A stretch of 64,000 bases of DNA, from the NCBI RefSeq assembly GCF_033807575.1, contig NC_084711.1:5828001-5892000 (forward strand), given 5' to 3'. The position numbers and the translations under genes were made by a program. The DNA comes from Cydia pomonella (Eukaryota; Arthropoda; Insecta; Lepidoptera; Tortricidae). Position 1 is the first letter of the stretch. Every line of letters begins with the position of its first letter. The notes under the pieces were generated by a model. It searched no databases and was not told the origin of the DNA. It saw only the letters and a program-made list of their open reading frames with translations. Of the stretch, positions 36,178-46,395 are shown piece by piece.

Positions 36178-36700
36178 ACAGTAACTGGCGACGCTAACTG
36201 GCGCGGACGCGTGCGACGAATTTTACCTACAAAGGCACCCGCGCGCGTGCACCCGCTCCGTGCACTCGCGCCAGCTAGCAAACGCCCTTAACCTTTTAAA
36301 CGCCAAGAATACCTTAAGGCGTCTTAACTAGCTATGCTCAAAGCGTCATAAATACATTATAGCTGATATAGCCGCTGTCAGAGTAACCTTCACACTTTCA
36401 AGTAAGGTTTAGGGCATAGGGCGTCCGCAACGTGGCGCGTGTACATGGAGCGGGCGTGCGGCTTACAGTATCAGCAACGCTAACTGGCGCGGACGCGTGC
36501 GACTGATTTTACTTACAAAGGCACCTGCGCGTGTTTGCCCGCTCCGTGCACTAGCGCCAGCTAGCAAACGCCCTTAACCTTTTGAACGTCAAGAACACCT
36601 AAAGGCGCCGTCACTAGACATGATTTAAGGGCCATGAACACATTAATGATTATAGCTGTTATAATCGCTGTCAAAGTCCCTAATGTAATACTCATGCACT
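36178..36700. repeat. GC-rich direct repeats (CTAACTGGCGCGGACGCGTG), 294 bp period
   Basis: CGCTAACTGGCGCGGACGCG at about 36190 recurs at about 36478, each followed by CTACAAAGGCACC-like, CGCTCCGTGCACT and GCGCCAGCTAGCAAACGCCC. Within each unit GCTAACTGGCGC and GCGCCAGCTAGC form an imperfect inverted pair about 86 bp apart, suggesting a small MITE-like core. The 3' shoulder CCCTTAACCTTTTGAACG plus CAAGAACACCTAAAGG recurs inverted at about 37078-37107. Confidence 0.7.
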
Positions 36701-37192
36701 TTCAAGCTCACTTGCGCCCGTGACCTTGGCGTGTGAGTAACGTTTTTGTTTATGGCGTTCAAATGGTAAAGTATCAATGTCGTAATGCGTCGCTAGCGCG
36801 TTATTTTCGAATCGCACCCGTGCTCCCGTGTTGGACTGCACACGCGGTGTACACTTCTTGTTATTGTAACCGTTTGTGCGCCTAGATAACACAAGTACAC
36901 ATACACAACTCGCAATATGCTCGCGTGCTCTTGTTTATATGTACGTAAAGTACGTCTTCTAGGGCCGCGGATTGGACCCACGCGACCGGCGGGGCGGTGA
37001 GCGGCATACATTGGTCGCAATGCAAGCTGTAAAGCTAGTGCAGTGCATGAGGGACGCGCGGCTTTCTCTCACCACATCTTTAGGTGTTCTTGCCGTTCAA
37101 AAGGCTAAAAGCACCTAATGAGGTGGCTTTACATTAGCTAGATGCCGGCCCACACGCCGATCCGGTGTGCAGGCTAAGGAAATCGCTATGTA
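36701..37192. other. GC- and CpG-richer stretch, no supported gene
   Basis: CGATTGGACCCACGCGACC-like and GCGGGGCGGTGAGCGGC sequence at 36960-37005 is GC-richer than most of the window. Minus-strand frames at 36692-37020 overlap in two phases and have arginine-rich, repeat-like composition. I find no protein family. An inverted AGGTGTTCTTGCC motif near 37083 ties it to the adjacent repeats. Confidence 0.35.
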
Positions 37193-37196
37193 GGCC

Positions 37197-37372
37197 AATT
37201 CGAAAGTGCAACTGACATTAAACCAATTTTAGAATAATATTGGAATGATACCAGTTAGCTGTCATTCGTGCGTTCATTTCGCACTTATACGCATGTATTT
37301 GTGCGAGCGAGACGCCCGCAACTAACTGATATGATTCCAATATTACTCTAATATCGGTGTGCACGCCCCTTT
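37197..37372. mobile_element. MITE-like inverted repeat, full copy of the 27.9 kb family
   Basis: GGAATGATACCAGTTAGCTG on the left arm and CAACTAACTGATATGATTCC on the right arm are inverted partners; GACATTAAACCAATTTTAG and TAATATCGGTGTGCACG also pair loosely. The loop holds GTGCGTTCATTTCGCAC. No coding capacity. Confidence 0.6.
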
Positions 37373-37381
37373 TTATTCATA

Positions 37382-37970
37382 AGCAAGGTCAGGCTTCCCT
37401 CATGGACCAACTTCGTATGCACAACTGGTTGTGCCATAAGGAATATTTTTTCGAAATCCTTCCCATAGACACAACTGGTTTATCAAGGATTTAATTTTAG
37501 TTCCTAATTACACAACTACCTGTAATTTACCAACTTTAAATCAATCATTTGTGTACTCCTCGTTAAACCTGAGAGAATTATTGGGAGCCTCGACGAAATT
37601 GTTCCAATTTCGCTCAATGATTAATAATATTATAATGCAAAGATAAGTGAGAATAGTGGCCATTATCACTGTCAATATCTAAAGAGGATTTTTTTTATGT
37701 AATAGCCTAATAGGCTGCAAACGAGCCGCCTGATGGGAAGCAGTCATCGCCCCCCATGGACATAAGCAACATCGGAGGGGCACATATTAATGTGAAAGCT
37801 ATCTATTTCCTCTTTTGATTGTAGTTGTGTTATAAGAAATGGTTCGAGAGCACATTAGTTGTGCTTAGTTGTGCCAGTTGTGCGTAGTTGTGCCATTAGG
37901 AACACATATTTTTAATGGCACAACCAGTTGTGCATACGTAGTTGGTCCATGTGGAAAGCCTGAGCAAGGT
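37382..37970. mobile_element. hAT-type MITE with 8 bp target duplication
   Basis: The element (37390-37962) is flanked by AGCAAGGT on both sides (37382-37389, 37963-37970). Its terminal inverted repeats, about 50 bp, start CAGGCTT and include CATGGACCAACT and TATGCACAACTGGTTGTG. An 8 bp duplication plus a CAGG-type terminus is diagnostic of the hAT superfamily. It has no transposase frame, so it is non-autonomous. The interior repeats variants of ACAACTGGTT / AGTTGTGCC. A LINE 3' tail is inserted at 37693-37785. Confidence 0.9.
37693..37785 (-). mobile_element. LINE 3' tail, antisense, nested in the hAT MITE
   Basis: TTTTTTTATGTAATAGCC, GCAAACGAGCCGCCTGATGG and CATCGCCCCCCATGGACAT are the antisense of the common lepidopteran LINE end 'CCATGGG(C)GGCG...CATCAGG...GTTTGC' with poly(A). 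It must be younger than the hAT MITE that contains it. Confidence 0.65.
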
Positions 37971-38325
37971 AAGATTGAACCACTATAGAAGGCAGCGAAG
38001 AGGCCGGCAATGGAACTGGTAGCGTTTGATGGAGACAGTTTTCTGTCAAATGCAAGTTCAAATTGGCCTGACTATCTCACTCGCACACCGGAGTAGCGTT
38101 TCATATAAGCGTACTTTGTTATATCCAATCGACCCGCTCTATTCAGTAGGTTTCATTATCTCGATCCATCAGTTAAGTAACAATGGATGGACAGATGGAA
38201 CCTGTGGATAGGAAAACGTTATGCTCAACAACTTGGTAGCAGAAGCGATGTGATTTTTTAAAATCGCGACTGTGTCATTGACATAATATATCTGAGGACG
38301 GGCCTTACGGGCAATAAGATTGGGG

Positions 38326-38480
38326 CCAGTACAGCGGTGTTACGCACACGAGTTTGAGCCAATCGTGCAGTCTAACGCCACAAGTACCACTACCACAACA
38401 TGATTGGTTGATGAGTTCGCATTACGCACGCGATTGATCGCATCTAGTTGCGTTAGACAGCACGATTGGCTCGAATTTTT
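38326..38480. mobile_element. MITE-like inverted repeat (GAGCCAATCGTGC)
   Basis: GAGCCAATCGTGCAGTCTAA (38356-38375) pairs with the inverted TTAGACAGCACGATTGGCTC ending at 38472. A second internal pair involves ACGCACACGAG and ATTACGCACGCG. No coding capacity; target duplication not resolved. Confidence 0.6.
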
Positions 38481-38798
38481 GAATGACACAACTGAACTAG
38501 CACTATCGTTATTGCCCCTAAGGTCGGTCCTTAGATATATGGTAAGCGTCAGGATGGCGGTGGACCTCAGCGAATTTCAAAGAAATATTTATAAACATAT
38601 TGTACCTTCTGTGTACCTCAGTGTACCTTTAATAGAAACCAGTGTACCTTTCCCCAAAACGAGATATTTTACAAAACGGTCCACCCGCCAACCTGACGCA
38701 CTAAAAGTATGCAGTTATATTGTGCATGAGCTTAGCCTAGCTTGTTTTGGGGAGAGGTACACCGGTTTCTATTTCTATTTACAGAGGTACACTGAAGG

Positions 38799-38937
38799 TA
38801 CAGTCACCATCATATATATCGGAGCGGCCAAGGTACCCACGAATATCTGAACATGCCTCTACTGTCAAGAGGTTAGAGTGCGTGTTTAGAGATCTTTGAG
38901 CACCTCGGCCACTCCGATATATCTGATGGCGACTGTA
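38799..38937. mobile_element. TA-flanked palindromic MITE (CAGTCACCATC ends)
   Basis: The element (38801-38935) is bounded by TA and opens CAGTCACCATCATATATATC, closing with the inverted GATATATCTGATGGCGACTG. The core pairs GGAGCGGCCAAGGT with CACCTCGGCCACTCC. It fits a non-autonomous Tc1/mariner element and shares CAGTC termini with three others in the window. Confidence 0.8.
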
Positions 38938-39089
38938 CCATATAACTGCATACTTTTAGTGCGGTATAATGCAAGATTTCATAGGTCCAACCGCAATCCT
39001 GACGTCAGAATGGCGGGTGGACTTTTTCTTAAATATCTCGTTTTGGGTTAGGTACACAGAAGGTACCGTATGTTTATAAATACTTACTG

Positions 39090-39442
39090 CTATGGCGCAG
39101 CGACCCGAAGTGGATCTTGGCCTCCGACACCAAAGACCGCCATGCTTCTCTGTCCAAAACCGTTTCCATCTAGTCGACAGCGCCGAGTTCGCTAAGGTCT
39201 TTTTGCATTTCGTCTCTCCAGCGGGACCTACCTAGGACGTCTAGACGGTCTTCGGCCATTTGGAACTTCAGAGTACGCCCTCCAGGCTGCACGATCCTCA
39301 CCCATCTGGACTACGTGCCCGAGTCATCGGAGTCTGGCAGCGCGAAAAATCCTAGGACTCACACGTGGAGAGGATGGAACCTGGAGACTCCACAGGAATC
39401 AGGAGATTGAAGATCTGGTGTCCGAGCCGAACGTCATTGAAT
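39090..39442 (-). mobile_element. RT-LINE C-terminal fragment with twin-priming inversion
   Basis: The minus strand of 39090-39310 encodes the C-terminal end of a LINE protein: GEDRAAWRAYSEVPNGRRPS, a frameshift, RWRDEMQKDLSELGAVD, then METVLDREAWRSLVSEAK. The piece that should lie immediately upstream (ARKILGLTRGEDGTWRLHRN, then QEIEDLVSEPNVIE) is encoded at about 39330-39442 on the opposite strand. A 5' part inverted against its own 3' part is the signature of twin priming during LINE integration. The fragment has a stop and a frameshift and is dead. Confidence 0.75.
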
Positions 39443-39912
39443 GTTTATAAATATTTCTTTGAAATTCGCTGAGGTCCACCCGCCATCTAGACGCCAGATG
39501 TCAATGCCGAGTGCGACCGCCCTTAAAGCGGTGTATTATCTCTAGTCTCTCCAATATGTTCTCCTGGTGGGTCCACGGGGTTTATTTTAAGTGTTATCAT
39601 AAACAGTGTTCACCAGCGGGTCTACGGGTACCTAATTATTTTTACCATGGGCCGACCATGAACACGATTCTATTTTTAAAACGTAACCCGCGTAGCTACT
39701 TCAGTCTTAGGCGGTATATACTCTACACCACGTTCACAAAAGATTGATATTTTAGGTAAAAACTCACATTTCGCTATATTTGTCCATAGTAAATACTAAT
39801 TCAAAAACTGTACGGTAGGGCCTAAAATCTTCTGTGATAGTAATGTAGAAATAAATACTGTTGACAGGCGGTCAACGGTATTTAGTACAATAATTACACT
39901 GAAACAATTCGT

Positions 39913-40070
39913 ATAGAATACAGAACCTATGAATAATATATATCTAGAGAATCTAACTTTAATGCAATAATATAATTGAACAAAAGATATACATTAGTAC
40001 GAGTAGTACGATCAACCTATATGTCTATTTTTAATAGTCTGAATGTTCGTGTATCGGTTCTGTATTCTAT
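39913..40070. repeat. Perfect 15 bp inverted repeat, possible MITE
   Basis: ATAGAATACAGAACC (39913-39927) and GGTTCTGTATTCTAT (40056-40070) are exact inverted partners spaced by 128 bp. The spacer has no coding capacity and no obvious target duplication. Confidence 0.5.
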
Positions 40071-40249
40071 GGCCATTAATTATGCTTTATTTTTCAACTT
40101 TCTTTGACTACACACAAGTACACATTATATTTGCTTTTTTCTTGAACTTTATCTTGCCCATGTTCGATTCTTCTTATGTCGATGCATCCTCATTATTGCC
40201 GTATGGTTTCTGAAAATACAATAACAGTTTTTGTATTGTTTTCTAATAC

Positions 40250-41820
40250 CTATGTTTGAAGTCGGTTTCCTATTTTTAAGAGAAGTTTTTTTTTCATGTA
40301 CCTTTTTTTTCAAGTGGGGTAAATTAGAGCAGATGGGATACCTATCGACAATAAACAGTTTTACGTTCCATCAAGAATTGAGAGGTTGCCTCAATTCCTC
40401 ATGGAACCCATGATGTAAGCTAGACCTTTACACAAATATTCCTTAAACCTCGTTAAGCAAGTAGCTTCTTTACAAACATAACAAAGAAGACAAATCGTCT
40501 AGCGTGAAATACGCATCGTTAAAGAGTTCTTTTCTGGTCCTGATCAGAAGTTCCACTTCTTCAAATAGCACTTTTTTGAATGGCAATGCCTGGTCTGTTG
40601 ATGAAACTAAAAAGCGGCCAAGTGCGAGTCGGACTTGCGCATGAAGGGTTCCGTACCATTTAAGACGTATTAAAAAAAAATCTACTTACTAGATTTTGTT
40701 CAACATTTTACCACTTTGGAAGTGTCTCTCGCGCAAACTATTCAGTTTAGAAAAAAATGATATTAGAAACCTAAATATCATTTTTGAAGACCTATCCATA
40801 GATACCCCACACGTATGGGTTTGATGAAAAATTTTTTTTTTAAATTATATGACGTTTTAAAAAAAAAACTACTCACTAGATCTCGTTCAAACTAATTTTC
40901 GTTGGAAGTTTGCATGGTAATGTATATCATATATTTTTTTTAGATTTTTCATTCTGTTATTTTAGAAGTTACGGGGGGGGGGACACACATTTTTTCACTT
41001 TGGAAGTGTCTCTCGCGCAAACTATTCAGTTTAGAAAAAAATGATATTAGAAACCTAAATATCATTTTTGAAGACCTATCCATAGATACCCCACACGTAT
41101 GGGTTTGATGAAAAATTTTTTTTTTTTTAATTTTATGACGTATTAAAAAAAAAACTACTTACTAGATCTCGTTCAAACCAATTTTCGGTGGAAATTTGTA
41201 TGACAATGTATATCATATATTTTTTTTAGTTTTTTCATTCTGTTATTTTAGAAGTTACGGGGGGGGGGACACACATTTTACCACTTTGGAAGTGTCTCTC
41301 GCGCAAACTATTCACTTTAGAAAAAAATGATATTAGAAACCTCAATATCATTTTTAAAGACCTATCCATAGATACCCCACACGTATCGGTTTGACGAAAA
41401 AAGATTTTTTGAGTTTCAGTTCTAAGTATGGGGAACCCCCAAAATTTATTGTTTTTTTTCTATTTTTGTGTGAACATCTTAATGCGGTTCATAGAATACA
41501 TCCACTTACTAAGTTTGAACAGTATAGTTTCTTATAGTTTCGGAAAAAAGTGGCTGTGACAGAATCGGACAGACAGACGGACATGACGAATCTATAAGGG
41601 TTCCGTTTTTTGCCATTTGGCTACGGAACCCTAAAAACGACTATAAGATTTGGGGAGTTCCCTTAATTCCTCGTGGTTTTGTCAAAAATAGGACCATCTT
41701 GGAACTATACACCCACTTTCAAACGATAACTAATTTTCAACATTGGTTCAGAAATGACGAAGATCTTACTTAACATATATACAAAAAAAAAGTTTTTGAA
41801 GTCGGTTAAAAAGTAGTATC
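40250..41820. repeat. Outlying units of the 215-250 bp repeat family
   Basis: One monomer (CCTCAATTCCTCATGGAACC, AAAGAGTTC, AAGTTCCACTTCTTCAAAT) occupies about 40378-40608. The family resumes at 41640 (CTATAAGATTTGGGGAGTTC, then TTTTTTGAAGTCGG-type sequence to 41810). The two parts are separated by the element at 40613-41637, which inserted between the ATGAAAATCC-like end and the CTATAAGATTTG start of a unit. Confidence 0.65.
40613..41637. mobile_element. GGGTTCCGT/ACGGAACCC element with internal 285 bp tandem repeat
   Basis: It opens AGCGGCCAAGTGCGAGTCGG and AGGGTTCCGTA and closes CAGACAGACGGACATGACG and TACGGAACCCT. This is a repeat type I recall as abundant in lepidopteran introns. Inside, a unit of about 285 bp is tandemly repeated about 2.4 times (CACTTTGGAAGTGTCTCTCG at 40712, 40996 and 41282). 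Two of the units carry an identical G10 run in TTACG(10)ACACAC. No coding capacity. A truncated relative lies at 57.8-57.9 kb. Confidence 0.8.
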
Positions 41821-42189
41821 TTTACAATACTTCCTTTTACTAAGAAGGGAAAACTACTACAATTTGCTTACTAAGTAAGTACTTACTTACTATTAGTATC
41901 AGATTGGAGTCGACTCGAGAGTCGATAAAATGGGCGTCGCTATCCTTTCCGGGTGGGGGGATTTCACCGCATGAAAAAGAGACACATATAGTGAGTTCTT
42001 ACTGTTCTACCAAACTACATATATAAAGTAGTCGTACTTTTTGAGTCAAATTAATTTAATTCTAAAGGTGCGACGTAATGGCCTGAAGCCCGCTCTTAGC
42101 ATACCTAGTTATACTATTTGATGGATATTGGTGTCAATTTATAATACGTTTAATTATTCATTGTCTTTACCTAATTATCTTTACCTTTT
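41821..42189. other. Non-coding stretch with short palindromes
   Basis: The perfect palindrome AAGTAAGTACTTACTT lies at 41873-41888 and GAGTCGACTC is at about 41907. GCGTCGCTATCCTTTCCGGG and GAAAAAGAGACACATATAG may belong to a wider repeat, unproven. Confidence 0.35.
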
Positions 42190-42450
42190 GCCGACCGGTT
42201 TGGCCTAGTGGGTAGTGACCCTGCCTATGAAGCCGATGGTCCCGAGTTTGAATCGCGTAAGGGCATTTCTTTGTGTGATGAATACAGATATTTGTTCCTA
42301 AGGCTTGCGTGTTTTCTATGTATATACGTAAATATATATTTATCTAAATAAGTAGGTATGTTTAACGTCGCCTAGTACCCATAGTACAAGCTTTGATTAG
42401 TTTGGGGCCAATCTGTGTAAGATTGTCCCTACATATTTATTTATTTATTA
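42190..42450 (+). mobile_element. tRNA-derived SINE, near full length, sense
   Basis: It begins CCGACCGGTTTGGCCTAGTG with an A-box-like region and a B-box-like GAGTTTGAATCGCG, then TTTGTGTGATGAATACAG, and ends ATTTATTTATTTATT. The B box has drifted. It is the sense counterpart of the antisense copies at 13.9, 16.2, 24.8 and 46.9 kb. Confidence 0.85.
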
Positions 42451-42935
42451 CCTAACGTAACCTACATTAGGTAATGAAAGCATTTTATTTTTGTAAGGGT
42501 AACAGTTTTGTTGGGATATAAAATGGTTAATGATAAAAACTAATACTTTTACCAGCATTTTCACTTTATATTCATGTATTCGAAACCTATACATTTATGA
42601 CATTAACTTTTGCAAGACGATAAGATTTTTTATTCACAATAACTTGTCCGTATTCGAACTGTCTGGCTACCCGGCTAGCCGTGGCTGTGTACCCGGATTT
42701 TATACTCTGAAACTGGAACTAGTGACAGATAAGAGTCGATTGATGTTTTTTTAAAGATACTTATACTTAAATAGAATTACTTACCTATGTTTAATTAAAA
42801 GAAACTACTTATACATAATAATCCTTACAGTTTTAACCTATTTAACATACCTACCTAGCTACTTTTAATAGTAGCAGTTCGGTTCACTTCGTAGAAATAC
42901 CTGTTCTAAGAATAATGAAAAAGAAAGAAGAGTAA
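42451..42935. other. AT-rich spacer before the satellite array
   Basis: No repeat unit or coding domain recognised. A frame at 42530-42754 has no family. Confidence 0.35.
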
Positions 42936-44079
42936 TAAAAATAAAGAATCTGGAAGTCGTTGAGGTGTTCCGTTCTTCATCAGCAATTCTACTTCAACAA
43001 ATGTCACTTTATTGAGTAAAAATGCTTGTAATATTGATGAAAATCCTAAAATGACTATATGTATGCCTATCCTATACAATATGAGAAGCTCCTTCAGTTT
43101 CTCGTAGAACCTATCATCAGAACTGGACCTTGACACAAATGTTCCTTAAAAGCCTTACATGCTATAAACGAAATAAAATAAAAAAAAACGCCTAAGGTAA
43201 AATACTTGTCGTTGAAGAGTTCCATTTCAGCAGTATCAGCATAGTTTCAGTAATATCAGCAGTTTCACTTCATCAAATGTCACTTGTTCAAATAAAAAAA
43301 ACTTGATATGTTGACGAAAATCCTCAATTCCTCCTAATTGTGAATTCAAATCGATTTAAAATCCTCAATTCCTCATTGAATCCATCATCAGAACTGGACC
43401 TTGACACAAATGTTTCCTAAGAACCTAGCTTGCTACAAACTTAACAAATAATAAGAATCGCGCGCGTTGAAGAGTTCCGTTCTGGTCAATATCACTAACT
43501 TGTTTAAATAAAAATGCTTGATATGTTGACGAGAATCCAAACATTACTGTATGTATTGTATGCCTATAAGATTTGAGGAATTTCTTCGATTTCTCATGGA
43601 ACCCATCCTCAGAACTAGACCTTATGACACAAATGTCTTCAAGAACTTTACTTGCTACAAATAAAACATATCGCGCGCGAATTGGCGAGTTCCATTTTGG
43701 CCAGCATCAGCTGTTGCATTTCGTCAAATGTCACATTTTAATAAAAATGCTTGATATGTAAATAAAAATCCAGAAATTATAAGATGTCAGGAATTCCCTC
43801 GATTATTTATGAAACCCATCATCAGAACTGAATATTGATATAAATACACCTTAAGAACGTTACTCGCTACAAGCTTAATAAAGAATACAAAACGCGTGCG
43901 TTGAAAAGTTCCGTTCTGGACAACATCAGCAGTTCCACTTGATCAAATATAACTTTTTTAAAATAAAACACCTAGAGATATTGATGAAAAAAAAAACTAT
44001 ATGTATTTCTATAAGGTTTGAGGTGTCCATCATCAGACCTAGACACTAGACACTGGTGTCTAGTACAGATATTTCTTAA

Positions 44080-44172
44080 GAACCTTACTTTCTCTTCTTC
44101 TTCCTCGCGTTGTCCCTGCATTTGCCACGGCTCATGGGAGCCTGGGGTCCGCTTGATTGAACCTTACTTTCT
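44080..44172 (-). mobile_element. 5'-truncated SINE (second family) in the array, 14 bp target duplication
   Basis: The 65 bp insert (44094-44158) is the antisense tail of the 59.4 kb SINE (CTTCTTCTTCCTCGCGTTGT, GGCTCATGGGAGCCTGGG). It is flanked by GAACCTTACTTTCT at 44080-44093 and 44159-44172. The equivalent unit at 45.98 kb lacks it. Confidence 0.8.
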
Positions 44173-44190
44173 ACAAACTTAAAAGTTCCG

Positions 44191-44529
44191 AGGAATTGTT
44201 CAGATTAATCTCTGCCGCCTCTTTCCGTCACCGCTTTACGCTACATCATTTATATCTTCACCACTTAGATGGTTGGCAATCCTCAACTGTGCATTTCTCT
44301 AGAAACTTCCTGCCTCATACAGCTAAACTATGAAATGATCTGTCGCATGCGGTATTTCCGGCCCAATACGATCTTTAAAACTTTAAGGAAAGAGCGTATT
44401 CCTATCTTAAATGCCGGCACCGCACTTACAATCCCTATGGTGTAACAGATGTCCATGGCCAGCGGTAATTGCTTACCATCAGTTGATTCGTCTGCTAGTT
44501 TGCCTCTTATATCACAATAAACAAAAAAA
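44191..44529 (+). mobile_element. LINE 3' end inside the array, copy 1
   Basis: The segment encodes the end of a LINE protein (TTTCTCTAGAAACTTCCTGC, then TAAACTATGAAATGATCTGTC) and ends with TGTCCATGGCCAGCGGTAAT, TTACCATCAG and an A-rich tail. TAKL/WNDL-type C-termini and 'TTACCATCAGG' ends are typical of lepidopteran CR1-like LINEs. The paralogue at 46075-46395 sits at the same place in a homologous array unit. Confidence 0.75.
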
Positions 44530-46074
44530 GAATAAAATCTCATGCGTTGAAGAGTTCCGTTTTAGTCAACATCACTAGTTCCACTTCATCAAATGAATGA
44601 ATTGAATGAATGAATTTATTTCATAAACATCAATTTACATAGATTTCCTTAAATTAGAAACTCTGCTTCCTAAATAGGTATAACCTGAATGCCACTAATG
44701 TGAATAAAAAAAGCTAAAGATATTGATGAAAATCCAAAATTACTATATACCTATAAAAATTGAGGAGAATGAGGAGTTCCGTCGCTTTCTCATGAAACAC
44801 ATCATCAGAACTGTACTTCGACAAAAATGTTTCTTGAGAACCTTACTCGCTACAAACTTAACAACGAAGAAAAATTGCGCGCGTTGGAGTTCCGTTTTGG
44901 TCAACATCAGTAGTTCCACATCATCAAATGTCACTTTTGTGAATAAAACTTGATAATATGTTGATGAAAATCCAATAAGTACTATATATATACCTATAAC
45001 ATTTAAGAAATTCCCTCGATTCTTCATGGGACCCATCATCAGACCTTTACCTTGACACGAATGTTCCTAAAAACCTTAGTACTTAAAACTTACTTGTTAC
45101 AAACTTAACTAATAAAACAAATCGCGCGCGAGTTGGCGAGTTCCATTCTGGTCAACATCAGCTGTTACACTTAGTCAAATGACAATTTTTTAATAAAAAT
45201 GCTTGATATGTAAATAAAATCCCAGAAATTATTACATGTATGCCTATAAGATTTTAGGAATTCCCTCGATTCTTCATGAAACCCATCATCAGAACTGTAC
45301 TTTGACAAAAATGTTTCTTAAGAACCTTACTTGGTACAAACTTAACGAAGAAAAATTGCACGCGTTGGAGTTCCGTTCTGGTCAACATCAGTAGTTCCAC
45401 ATCATCAAATGTCACTTTTGTGAATAAAAGTTGATAATATGTTGATGAAAATCCAATAAGTACTACATATATGCCTATAGCATTTAAGAAATTCCCTCGA
45501 TTCTTCATGGGACCCATCATCAGACCTTTACCTTGACACAAATGTTCCTAAAAACCTTAATACTTAAAACTTACTTGCTACAAACTTAACTAATAAAACA
45601 AATCGCGCGCGAGTTGGCGAGTTCCATTCTGGTCAACATCAGCTGTTACTTTTAGTCAAATGACACTTTTTTAATAATAATGCTTGATATGTGAATAAAA
45701 TCCCAGAAATTATTACATGTATGCCTAAAAGATTTTAGGAATTCCCTCGATTCTTCATGAAACCCATCATCAGAACTGGACATTGATGTATTAAGTACAC
45801 CTTAAGAACCTTACTCACTACAAGCTTAATAAAGAATACAAAACGTGTGCGTTGAAAAGTTCCGTTCTGGAACACATCAGCAGTTCCACTTGATTAAATG
45901 TAGCTTTTTTTTAATAAAACGCCCAAAGTTATTGATGTAAATCCAAAAAAAACTATATGTATTTCTATAAGGTTTGAGGTATCTATCAGACCTGGATCTA
46001 GACACAGATGTTTCTTAACAACCTTACTTTCTACAAACTTATCAGGACAAATCTATTACGGCGAGTGTTCCATC

Positions 46075-46395
46075 GAATTGCTCGGATTAATCCTTGCCGC
46101 CTCTTTTCGTCAGCGCTCTACGCTACAACATTTTTATTTTCACCACTTAGATGGTTGGCAGTCCTCAACTGTGCATTTCTCTAGAAACTTCCTGCCTCAT
46201 ACAGCTAAACTATGAAATGATCTGTCGCCTGCGGTATTTCCGGACCAATACGACATTTAAAACTTTAAGAAAACAGCGTATTCCAATCTTAAATGCCAGC
46301 ACCGAACTTACAACCCCTATGGTTTAGCAGGTGTCCATGGGCGGCGGTAATCGCTTACCATCAGGTGTGACGTCTGCTCGTTTGCCATAAAAAAA
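46075..46395 (+). mobile_element. LINE 3' end inside the array, copy 2
   Basis: Nearly collinear with 44191-44529, including TTCACCACTTAGATGGTTGG, CCTCATACAGCTAAACTATG and TTACCATCAGGTG, followed by ten A's. Flanking array sequence is homologous on both sides (GAACCTTACTTTCTAC-like on the left, GTTCCGTTTTGGTCAACATC on the right), so the two copies descend from one insertion duplicated with the array. Confidence 0.75.

Larger units (their letters stand above)
38545..39497. mobile_element. Composite inverted-repeat element with nested insertions
   Basis: The outer arms are about 50 bp: TGGACCTCAGCGAATTTCAA through AATATTTATAAAC at the left, and GTTTATAAATATTTC through TTCGCTGAGGTCCACC at the right. 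A second inner pair joins CCAAAACGAGATATTTT (38654) and AAATATCTCGTTTTGGG (39033). Inside lie a TA-flanked MITE (38801-38935) and a twin-primed LINE fragment (39090-39442). A 148-codon frame crossing this region is repeat-derived. Confidence 0.7.

Noticed and set aside
38404..38850. 148-codon plus-strand open frame
   Set aside because: It runs across a MITE arm, the composite element arm and the TA-flanked MITE. Apparent length reflects repeat composition.
44743..45541. Repeated minus-strand open frames of 95-98 codons
   Set aside because: They recur once per satellite dimer because the units are near identical. No domain, and the frame is interrupted in other units.
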